Below, piece after piece: positions 31,284 to 39,322 of a DNA stretch of 64,000 bases (position 1 is its first letter; every line of letters starts with the position of its first letter). The notes beneath the pieces were generated by a model. It worked only from the letters and a program-made list of their open reading frames with translations, was not told the origin of the DNA and searched no databases. The translations under genes were made by a program, and so were the position numbers. This DNA is from Prochlorococcus sp. AG-402-A04 (GTDB taxonomy: Bacteria > Cyanobacteriota > Cyanobacteriia > PCC-6307 > Cyanobiaceae), in NCBI GenBank assembly GCA_003278045.1, contig QCHG01000006.1:1-64000 (forward strand), in the 5' to 3' direction.

Positions 31284-33224
31284 TGATATTGAATCTATAA
31301 AATTTTTATTAATTCTCTCGGTTGGTAAATCAAAATGAACTTTCTCAAGTCCTTTATATCCTATTCTTTTAGATCTTCTTTTCCCTAAGGAAATTCTTAA
31401 ATTATCTATATTTTCTTTGAGAACATCATCGTGAAATTTTAATGCGTGAATAATTCTCCATACATCACTGAATCTACTTTCTAAAACTTGGTCTTCTACA
31501 TTGGTCAAGTCTTGAAGATAAATTGGTATTAATATCGTTCCCTTTTGTTTTTCTCCTTTGCGTATAACTCTTCCAACTGCTTGAACTATATCTACTTCGC
31601 TGCTTTTAGGATCTACAAAAGTAACACCATCCAACGATGGGACATCAACTCCTTCAGATAAGCATTTGGCATTACCAAGAATTTTCCTTTCATTTTCCCT
31701 TATATTTTCAAGATCTCTAATTTTTTCAAGTCTTTCTTCAGTTCGCATTTTTCCTTCTACATAATCACAAATAATTTCACCATCAGGTCTATCATTTATT
31801 GGCATTTCATTTAAGGTCTTTTGAAAAGTGTCTTTAAATAATTTTGCTCCCTCAATTCTTGAATGGAAATTTATAATTCTTTTTAAATTATGTTGTTTTA
31901 TTCCTTTAGCAAGTGCTATTTGTAATGCAAGGGTTTCTGAATCGATTAAATCCCCATCTTTTGTTTTAAGAAAATCACGTTTAGAAATTGTTTCATTAAT
32001 ACTTTGATCGTCAACCCCAATTACTATGACTTGATAGTCAGTAAGTATTTCCGCTTTAATAGCATCAGAAAATTTTAGAGAATGCAATACACCTCCAAAT
32101 AATGCTTTATTATCCATAGATGCAATTTCAGTTTCAGTTTTTATTGCTTGTTGTTTAATCTTTTTAGATAAAACTCTTGGAGTTGCGGTAAAAAATAATC
32201 TTTTATTTGCTCTAATTTTTTCTTGATCTAATACAAAACTGTAGTCTTCAGAAATTTTTCCAGCGCATTTGTGTGCTTCATCAGCAAAGACAATATCAAA
32301 GGGAGGAATTAATTCATCTTTCTGTGCTTCTACAATTAACTCTGAGGATTGGTAAGTTGAAAATAAAACTTTAGATTTACTTTTTAGAAGAAATTTTTTT
32401 ATTTCGCTTTTATCACTTGTAACTGGGATTCCTAATTCAGAAGGATCATTTATCCAATTCTCATCTAAATCATTGTTTTTCTTTTTATGGACTGTTTTAT
32501 CAGAGCATACACATTGCCATATAAATGGATCAGAGAGATTATTTCGCCATACGCTCAATGTCTGACCCAGTAAATTTAAAGATGGAACCAGGACTAATAC
32601 TTGCTTTGCTTTTACATCTTCTTTAATCCATAAAGATGTCAATGTCTTGCCTGTTCCACATGCCATCAAGACTTGACCCCTTTCAATGCTTTCAATTTTT
32701 TGTAAGACTTCATTTATTGCTTTTTTTTGATGCTCTTTTCTTGGAAAAGGTTTTATTTTTTTTACTTTTGATAGTTCTTTTATGCTTGGAGGAAAATCTA
32801 TTTTTGAATTACGAAAATCTTTTAATATAAATCTGACAACTTTATTTTCTTTAAGAGTAATATCTGCATTTGCGCCTATTCGATCAGTACTAGCAATTAA
32901 AAGTCTTTTATAAAATTTCGATGTAGGTGATGCTGATATGAAACTATCAATTGATTCTTTAGTTATGTAAGTTTTTGGTGAGTAACCTTTTGACTGGACT
33001 GCCCATTTATTTCCATCTTTATCTTTAAAAATTAAATCTATACCTAAATCTTTCTTATTCGTTTCAAGAAATTGATCAACTATAGAACTCCAAATAGGAT
33101 CATTTTTTAAAAACCATTTGACGAATATTTGTTCAAAAGGCAGACCTTTTTCTGTTTTATCTTTTTTAACGTTTCCTTCTTCATCTAAATCTAAAGAAGA
33201 AAAGAATTCATCAAAGGTTGCCAT
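30597..33224 (-). CDS. SF2 DEAD/DEAH helicase with N-terminal nuclease-like domain and C-terminal helicase-associated (HA) repeats; possibly 3'-truncated by frameshift
   Basis: N-term GIDLIFKDKDGNKWAVQSKGY (PD-(D/E)XK-like); Walker A MACGTGKT; DEAH; TATPR; QAVGRVIRKG; C-terminal repeats W..NI.LLKQFKENHGHTNVP...G.WV...R..K..LTPEQIQ.LDEIGFI. Confidence 0.88.
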   Translation of the reverse strand: MATFDEFFSSLDLDEEGNVKKDKTEKGLPFEQIFVKWFLKNDPIWSSIVDQFLETNKKDLGIDLIFKDKDGNKWAVQSKGYSPKTYITKESIDSFISASPTSKFYKRLLIASTDRIGANADITLKENKVVRFILKDFRNSKIDFPPSIKELSKVKKIKPFPRKEHQKKAINEVLQKIESIERGQVLMACGTGKTLTSLWIKEDVKAKQVLVLVPSLNLLGQTLSVWRNNLSDPFIWQCVCSDKTVHKKKNNDLDENWINDPSELGIPVTSDKSEIKKFLLKSKSKVLFSTYQSSELIVEAQKDELIPPFDIVFADEAHKCAGKISEDYSFVLDQEKIRANKRLFFTATPRVLSKKIKQQAIKTETEIASMDNKALFGGVLHSLKFSDAIKAEILTDYQVIVIGVDDQSINETISKRDFLKTKDGDLIDSETLALQIALAKGIKQHNLKRIINFHSRIEGAKLFKDTFQKTLNEMPINDRPDGEIICDYVEGKMRTEERLEKIRDLENIRENERKILGNAKCLSEGVDVPSLDGVTFVDPKSSEVDIVQAVGRVIRKGEKQKGTILIPIYLQDLTNVEDQVLESRFSDVWRIIHALKFHDDVLKENIDNLRISLGKRRSKRIGYKGLEKVHFDLPTERINKNFIDSISTLLVENTSELWMENYGELLNYKEKHGDTKVPQDFGKLGTWVANIRRRKDTISPEKIKLLDNIGFIWDPASYFWNEQITLLKQFKENHGHTNVPHGSGKLGSWVDSQRFRKDRLTPEQIQKLDEIGFIWDPTSYLWKRNIDLLKKFKIKNGHTNVPYGEKIIGKWISKIRNDQKKLTPEQIQELDEIGFIKDLKSYLWNENITLLKQFKENHGHTNVPTKESKFGGWVE

Positions 33225-33233
33225 CTTGAGGAA

Positions 33234-33980
33234 TTAAAAGATCAAGCACATCGGATCAGTAATAATCATAAGAGTTAATTTGTCCTTTAAGTTGTTTGCT
33301 TTATAACCATTTATTTTTGCTTTTTTATAGTAATTACAAGATTGTCTAATTTCACCTGAGAAATACTTTCTTCTGGCATTGGCCATAAGTACTTTATTTT
33401 TTGTTTTCTTTTTAAACTCTTCGGAAATATTTGGTAAACAGTTTTCTTGAACCCACAAAGTTGCTCTTTCATTTTTGTTTTCGCTTGCTTTTTGCCAATC
33501 AACACATGCGCCTTCAGCATCTCCAATGTTTGATTTAAGAATTCCTCTAATAGCATATGCATTTTTTAATTTGATATTCTTATTGATTGCTTTTGAATAA
33601 TCTTTAATGGCACTTAATTGATGACCAAGTTTCCAATTCACAATTGCACGATTATAAAAAGCAATGCCATTATTAGGATCAATTTCTAGTGCAATATTTA
33701 AGTCATTCCAAGCACCTGCAATGTCTTTTATTTCATGCTTGGAATATGCTCTATTTAAGAAAGCAAAAAGATTTTTTGGATTTAGTCTTATTGCTTCAGT
33801 AAAGTATTCAATTGCTAGTTGATGATTATCAAAGTCACTTTGTATGTAACCATCTAAAAATAGTTCTCTTGATCTTTCTAAATCCAGGACATTCTTATTA
33901 TTTGTTGCAAATATTTCATATGGCACCGAAAGTAAAAATATTAAGAAAGATAGAAGAAAAATTTGTCTAATTTTTTTCAT
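33234..33980 (-). CDS. TPR-repeat protein, exported/lipid-anchored-like N-terminus
   Basis: Signal-like N-terminus; repeats AIEYFTEAIRLNPKNLFAFLNRAYSKHEIKDIAGAWNDLNIALEIDPNNGIAFYNRAIV. Confidence 0.88.
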   Translation of the reverse strand: MKKIRQIFLLSFLIFLLSVPYEIFATNNKNVLDLERSRELFLDGYIQSDFDNHQLAIEYFTEAIRLNPKNLFAFLNRAYSKHEIKDIAGAWNDLNIALEIDPNNGIAFYNRAIVNWKLGHQLSAIKDYSKAINKNIKLKNAYAIRGILKSNIGDAEGACVDWQKASENKNERATLWVQENCLPNISEEFKKKTKNKVLMANARRKYFSGEIRQSCNYYKKAKINGYKANNLKDKLTLMIITDPMCLIF

Positions 33981-34332
33981 GGATTCTTACTTTTTTAGTA
34001 GATCGATTATTTATTATTAGATCGATTAATCTTTGGGATTCAAGTTTAACTTCAGGGAAAATATTCTTTTTAAATAATTTATGCATTTTTTCGGATAAAT
34101 ATCCAAAAGCGATCACTACATGATCAGTATTATGCCTTTGAATGATTTGTCTTGATATTTTCATTCCATGTTTGCTTAAATACTTTTTTATAAAATAAAA
34201 ATTGTTTTCTGAATCAAATTTAAGCAGCATTAGTTCTTTAAACATTTCTTCTTTGTTTAGTTTGGAAATTTTAAGTTCGAATTTTTTGAGTTCCAGTTCT
34301 ATTTCATGTGGCATTTCAGTTATTCGATCCAT
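33967..34332 (-). CDS. Hypothetical protein
   Basis: 121-aa ORF overlapping the TPR gene start by 14 nt. Confidence 0.55.
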   Translation of the reverse strand: MDRITEMPHEIELELKKFELKISKLNKEEMFKELMLLKFDSENNFYFIKKYLSKHGMKISRQIIQRHNTDHVVIAFGYLSEKMHKLFKKNIFPEVKLESQRLIDLIINNRSTKKVRIHEKN

Positions 34333-34461
34333 AATATAAAAATTGACTTATTTAGATTTAACTGATTTAGATACTTTTTTCTTTCTATCCAGGCATATCA
34401 AAATATTTAATGCTCCAAAAAATTATTTTTACTACTCTTAAAAAAAGAGATCATATTCATA

Positions 34462-34614
34462 ATGAAAAAATATTTGATATCAGGTTTAGTTGACTCTTAC
34501 AGGATTAAAATAAATTTATTTGCTATTTCGCCTACTAATGCGATAAGCGTCTTTCAACAGAAATATCCAAATGCAGAGGATGTATATGTCATTCAAGATT
34601 TATTTAAGAAATGA
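34462..34614 (+). CDS. Small hypothetical protein (50 aa)
   Basis: ATG MKKYLISGLVDSYRIKINLFAISPTNAISVFQQKYPNAEDVYVIQDLFKK stop; ATGA overlap with next ORF; not in ORF track. Confidence 0.55.
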   Translation: MKKYLISGLVDSYRIKINLFAISPTNAISVFQQKYPNAEDVYVIQDLFKK

Positions 34615-34844
34615 AAGTACCTGAAAAAGAATTTTTTGAAAAAAATAAAGTCCACCTGGAAATGTTGACTATTAAGGGTGAATGGAAAAGATTAGATACT
34701 TTTTATGATTATTCGACAGCAATCAATCATGGAGTAAATAAATATTTTGCAACACATACTGCCCATAGATTAGTTAACAAAGAAGGTAGGATTCTTGAAT
34801 TATTTGATTCAACATTATTAGAAGATGTTGCTAACAAAGAATAA
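34611..34844 (+). CDS. Hypothetical protein
   Basis: 77-aa ORF coupled by ATGA overlap to the preceding small ORF. Confidence 0.6.
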   Translation: MKVPEKEFFEKNKVHLEMLTIKGEWKRLDTFYDYSTAINHGVNKYFATHTAHRLVNKEGRILELFDSTLLEDVANKE

Positions 34845-34894
34845 TTAATTAAATAAAGATAACTGACGCTAAATAATATCTAATTTCATGTTGT

Positions 34895-35140
34895 TGTAGC
34901 ACCTTTATAACACTAGTTCAGTGATACCAAATGGTTTGACCCTGTGAAAAAAGGTTTGTAACACCTATATAACACTAATTTTAGAAGTAAGAACCCAGTG
35001 ATGCCAATGGATTTGGGGTTATATATGTATCAATAGCGAGTACACAACCTAACACTAAATCTATTCCAACACAGTGGTTTTCAGGTATACGAAATTTTTG
35101 GTACCACTAAAGTACCAGTAAATTTCTACGTAAAAATTTT
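34895..35140. repeat. Intergenic repeat block, copy 1 (paralogous to 36607..36852)
   Basis: From aatagcgagtacacaacctaacactaaatc (35032) through the gene 3' end, near-identical to the sequence 1712 bp downstream; upstream part alignable but diverged. Confidence 0.85.
35099..35117. repeat. Short inverted/direct repeat TGGTAC-CACTAAA-GTACCA
   Basis: Perfect 6-bp arms with 7-nt spacer; recurs at 36811..36829 and, with variant spacer, at 36607..36625. Confidence 0.8.
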
Positions 35141-36486
35141 TATTTGAGTTGATAAACTGCTAAATCTAGTGATTTGCTTTCACCTAGTGCAATTTTTTCA
35201 AGTCGCTCTAATCTTGCTAAAAGTTGTTTATTTTTTTCTTCAAGAGTTTCAATTTTTGTCTCCATTACTTTTTTATCTTTTATGCTGATTTGAGTTGGTT
35301 TTTTTAATTCACCTAATTTAAAAACAAATCCTGCTTTTACTACTCCACTATCTAACGTTCCTTCACCATAAGACTTAGAACCTCCAAAAACATAAGATCC
35401 ACCAGCATTGATATCAACTCTCTCATTGACTTTAGAAGCACAACCAAAACCAATTGCATATCTGCTACTATAAGCACCACTACCAACACCACAACTTAAT
35501 TTAGATTCTTTAGATGTCTGAGGTAACGCAGTAAGTGCTGCTGTTAAAGCAGTTGATCCAGCCACTCCTGAACCCAGATTTTTAATATTAGAGGTATTAG
35601 TTGAGATATTAGAGGTATTAGTTGAGATATTAGAGGTATTAGTTGAGATATTAGAAGTATTAGTTGAGATATTATTTTTGTTGGTTGTAACTTGAGTGCT
35701 ATTTCCTGTCTGTACTTCTACTCCATCAATTAATAATTTAGTCCCCTCTGTCACATTGATATTTATTGCATCACCATTTTCATCTTTAGCATAGAGTTTT
35801 TGTACTCCATCTTCTTCTATAGTGATTAGCGAATTTTTACCAATATGAATTTCACCAGAATTTTTTTTTGTTATGAGTGATATACCATCAACAGTTAGAC
35901 CTTCTGAGGTTAAGTCAATATCATTTCCATCAGCACCAATTTGAATAGACCCATCAGCATTTTTAGTTATAACAGCAGCACCATCAATATTCAAACCATC
36001 TGTAACTATGTCAATGTCGTCAGTATCTCTACCAATTTGTACTTCTCCAGATGTCTTTTTTTTAATTAAATCATCTCCAATAGATATATTACCTGTATCA
36101 TCTTTTGATAATATCGGTTTTTCGAGAAGATCACTATAGTTATTTCGCCATTTAGATTCACCATCTGAGAAAGTATTATTATCAGGATCATATTTAATAT
36201 ATTTTGAGTATCCACCTAGACTAATGTTTAAAGTTCCCGAATCATCTATAAAACTTTTATCAGAGGAATCTAAAAAATAACACGCATCAAAGTACTGCAT
36301 TTTACAAAATTCACCTTTTAATGTTGAAACTCCTGTGGTGGAATTAATAGTATAAATTTCAATTTTGTCTAATTTATTACCTCCTCTTTTAAGTCCCCAA
36401 TAGTCAAAAGTCGAATCTGCTTTTAGAGGACTAGATCCAATAAATAATGATGTTCCTATCAATGATAATGCTAAAAATTTTTTCAT
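35140..36486 (-). CDS. Putative secreted coiled-coil surface protein with YadA-like anchor-type domain (paralog A)
   Basis: Signal peptide MKKFLALSLIGTSLFIGSSPLKA; heptad array NTSNIST x4; AGSTALTAALTALPQ...SKLSCGVGSGAYSSRYAIGFGCASKVNERVDINAGGSYVFGG...SGVVKAGFVFKLG; C-terminal coiled coil. Confidence 0.75.
   Translation of the reverse strand: MKKFLALSLIGTSLFIGSSPLKADSTFDYWGLKRGGNKLDKIEIYTINSTTGVSTLKGEFCKMQYFDACYFLDSSDKSFIDDSGTLNISLGGYSKYIKYDPDNNTFSDGESKWRNNYSDLLEKPILSKDDTGNISIGDDLIKKKTSGEVQIGRDTDDIDIVTDGLNIDGAAVITKNADGSIQIGADGNDIDLTSEGLTVDGISLITKKNSGEIHIGKNSLITIEEDGVQKLYAKDENGDAININVTEGTKLLIDGVEVQTGNSTQVTTNKNNISTNTSNISTNTSNISTNTSNISTNTSNIKNLGSGVAGSTALTAALTALPQTSKESKLSCGVGSGAYSSRYAIGFGCASKVNERVDINAGGSYVFGGSKSYGEGTLDSGVVKAGFVFKLGELKKPTQISIKDKKVMETKIETLEEKNKQLLARLERLEKIALGESKSLDLAVYQLK
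35587..35670 (-). repeat. 21-bp tandem repeat x4 encoding heptad NISTNTS
   Basis: attagaggtattagttgagat repeated four times (last copy one substitution). Confidence 0.95.
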
Positions 36487-36606
36487 AAATCAAAATAGAT
36501 TAAACATATTTTGATTCAAAAGAAAATATTTGCTAGACACAAATCAATTTTTTAAATTTTTAGAATAAATACATAGAAGAATTTATAATACTAACCTTTA
36601 CTTGCC

Positions 36607-36852
36607 TGGTACCGGTAAAGTACCACTAGTTTCTATTATGACTAATTCTCGAATGGTTAAAAATAGTTAGGTACCACCTAAGTACCACTATTTTCAGAAG
36701 TAAAACATAGTGATAGCAAAGGTTTATGGATTATATAGATATTAATAGCGAGTACACAACCTAACACTAAATCTATTCCAACACAGTGGTTTTCAGGTAT
36801 ACGAAATTTTTGGTACCACTAAAGTACCAGTAAATTTCTACGTAAAAATTTT
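36607..36852. repeat. Intergenic repeat block, copy 2
   Basis: 36744..36873 matches 35032..35161 at constant offset 1712; contains TGGTACCGGTAAAGTACCA, GGTACCACCTAAGTACC and TGGTACCACTAAAGTACCA. Confidence 0.85.
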
Positions 36853-38150
36853 TATTTGAGTTGATAAACTGCTAAATCTTTTGATTTACTTTCACCTAGT
36901 GCAATTTTTTCAATTTTTTCTAATCTTGCCATCAAGATAGACAGTTTATTCTCTAATTTTTGATTTTTGGAAAGTATTGTTTTGTTTTTCTTTTCAAGTG
37001 ATTCAATTTTTGTCTCCATTACTTTTTTATCTTTCATGCTGATTTGAGTAGATTTATTTAACTCGCCTAATTTAAAAACAAATCCTGCTTTAACAACTCC
37101 ACTATCTAAAGTTCCTCCACCATAAGATTTAGATCCACCAAAAACATATGAACCACCAGCATTAACATCAACTCTTTCATTAACTTTAGAAGCACAACCA
37201 AAACCAACTGCATACCTACTGCTATATGCACCAGTTCCAACACCGCAACTTAATTTAGATTCTTTTGATGTCTGAGGTAATGCAGATAATGCTGCTGTAA
37301 GTGCAGTTGACCCTGCAACTCCTTCTCCAAGGTTTTTGATATTTGCTTTATTAGTAGAAATATTATTTTTATTTGTTGTAACTTGAGGAATTGTTCCAGA
37401 TGGTGTAACTTCAACTCCATCAATTAGTAATTTACTGCCGTTAGTTACATCGATATTGATAGCATTTCCATTTTCATCTTGAGCATAAAGTTTCTGTACT
37501 CCATCTTCTTCTTTGGTAATTAATGAATTTTTACCAATGTGAATTTCACCAGATTCTTTTTTGGTTATAAGTGAAACTCCATCTACAGTTAAACCCTCTG
37601 CTGTAATGTCAATATCATTTCCATCAGCACCAATTTGAATAGACCCATCTGTATTTTTAGTAATAACAGCAGCCCCATCAATATTTAAACCATCAGAGAC
37701 TATATCTATATCATCAGTATCCCCACCAATTTGAACAGAACCATCTACTTTTTTTTCAATTAATTTATTTCCAGTTAGTTCAATTGAGACATCACCATTT
37801 TCTTTTTTTGTGATATTTTTTTTCTCAAAAGTACCTCCAAAAGTACTTTGCCAATTTGAAGTGATTGTCCATGAATTTTCACTCAAGTCATAAACTTCAT
37901 AACCTGCATCTGTGGATATATAAATTTTGTCATCATCTGAATAGGTGTATTTTGAATCCCATCCTGGGCCGACAAAATCTCTTGTGGATCTTAGTGTGCA
38001 ATTACCTGTGCTAGAGATGCATGTATAAACTTCATTAAGCTCTGTGGAAATATTATAATCAATTGCCCAATAATCCCAATCTGCTTTTGCGGGATAACTT
38101 CCCAATAAAAAAGTTGATGCAAGAAATGAATAAGTTAATAATTTTTTCAT
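36852..38150 (-). CDS. Putative secreted coiled-coil surface protein with YadA-like anchor-type domain (paralog B)
   Basis: Signal peptide MKKLLTYSFLASTFLLGSYPAKA (internal ATG at 38150); same middle repeats and anchor-like domain as paralog A, but only a single NISTN heptad. Confidence 0.75.
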   Translation of the reverse strand: MKKLLTYSFLASTFLLGSYPAKADWDYWAIDYNISTELNEVYTCISSTGNCTLRSTRDFVGPGWDSKYTYSDDDKIYISTDAGYEVYDLSENSWTITSNWQSTFGGTFEKKNITKKENGDVSIELTGNKLIEKKVDGSVQIGGDTDDIDIVSDGLNIDGAAVITKNTDGSIQIGADGNDIDITAEGLTVDGVSLITKKESGEIHIGKNSLITKEEDGVQKLYAQDENGNAINIDVTNGSKLLIDGVEVTPSGTIPQVTTNKNNISTNKANIKNLGEGVAGSTALTAALSALPQTSKESKLSCGVGTGAYSSRYAVGFGCASKVNERVDVNAGGSYVFGGSKSYGGGTLDSGVVKAGFVFKLGELNKSTQISMKDKKVMETKIESLEKKNKTILSKNQKLENKLSILMARLEKIEKIALGESKSKDLAVYQLK

Positions 38151-38324
38151 AATAATAAATAATTTATTATTATTATGTTTCTGCAAAATATATCGACAAC
38201 TATTTCTTTTTCAAAAATATAAAATTGTGATTATTTTCTAGAAGCTGCTTATTGTCAAAGAGACGCATTACAGCAAGGTGTATATACTATTATTTGCCTA
38301 AGGTTGAAATTAGAAGTAATTATA

Positions 38325-38567
38325 CTACTTAAGTTTTAATAAATCTAATGGTAGATATTCATTTGTATAAAGAAACAGTATTGTTAAAGTTCCAATTACA
38401 GAGCCAACAAAACCTCCAAAAAAATTAACTAATAATCCAGATTGTCTAATTGTTGTTTCTTTGTCTTTTTCTTCTTCAAAATTATGAGAATCAACTACTT
38501 TTAAGCGCTGATTGGTTGTTGGTTGTTTAAGTTGTTGGTGTCGGATAAGGGCTTCGAAATCAGGCAT
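38325..38567 (-). CDS. Small membrane protein downstream of parA
   Basis: MPDFEALIRHQQLKQPTTNQR...; TM GLLVNFFGGFVGSVIGTLTILFLY; overlaps parA 3' end by 67 nt in another frame. Confidence 0.6.
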   Translation of the reverse strand: MPDFEALIRHQQLKQPTTNQRLKVVDSHNFEEEKDKETTIRQSGLLVNFFGGFVGSVIGTLTILFLYTNEYLPLDLLKLK

Positions 38568-39172
38568 GGAATTTGTGATGCAATTGAACAATAAGCAGAC
38601 CAGCCCGTCATTCGACGAGGATCTGATCTACCTAAATCGTCTACAGCTTCAAATACAGCATTCCCCGAGGCTTCTGCTTTATCAAATGCTGAAAGTAAGG
38701 GTATAAATGTATCAAAAACATACAAACCAAAATTTTCTAGAGCTGCTTTGGCTTGTTGCGCTGCTTTTTGCTGTCTAAAATCAACTTTTACTATTACTAC
38801 TGCATGGTTAACTTTTAAGTTGCTTAATAAATTAGCTAGTTCAACAGTTAATTCTACTGATCTTGCTTTTGCAGTTGTAGGTAAGATAACTAAATCTGAA
38901 CCATAAGCTAAGTGTTTAAGTTCTTCTTGATCACTGCTAGCCTGGCCATCAGTTATTACAATTTCTGATGATCTTGATGCTTTAGCAGCTGAACTGACGG
39001 GGAAAACTGGAAACGGAAGATTGCCTCTTGATGCGTACGCTAAAGCAGATCTATTCTTGTCGGCATCGACTATGCAAACTTTTTTACCTTCAGAATGCCA
39101 AACACTAGCAAGGTGAATACTTGTGCAGGTCTTGGCCACACCCCCTTTTTGTCCGCAAACGGTAATGAACAA
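38501..39172 (-). CDS. ParA/MinD-family ATPase
   Basis: Deviant Walker A CGQKGGVAKTCTSIHLA with signature lysine; VCIVDADKN; EIVITDGQASS. Confidence 0.9.
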   Translation of the reverse strand: MFITVCGQKGGVAKTCTSIHLASVWHSEGKKVCIVDADKNRSALAYASRGNLPFPVFPVSSAAKASRSSEIVITDGQASSDQEELKHLAYGSDLVILPTTAKARSVELTVELANLLSNLKVNHAVVIVKVDFRQQKAAQQAKAALENFGLYVFDTFIPLLSAFDKAEASGNAVFEAVDDLGRSDPRRMTGWSAYCSIASQIPCLISKPLSDTNNLNNQQPISA

Positions 39173-39322
39173 TTTTTTATTTTTATTTCTTTTACTTTGG
39201 AGAATAATTTCTTAATGTCAAGAGAAATTGATTTTTAATGATTTAAAACTTATTTTTTGAAATATTTTAAAGAAGTTAATATTTTTAGATAACCTTAAAA
39301 AGTTCCTTAGTTTAATTGGATA

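Noticed and set aside
33311-33562. 83-aa - strand ORF
   Set aside because: Alternate frame inside the TPR gene
35099-35117. TGGTAC-N7-GTACCA considered as an intrinsic terminator
   Set aside because: Stem is only 6 bp and neither strand has a following T-tract; kept as a repeat/binding-site candidate
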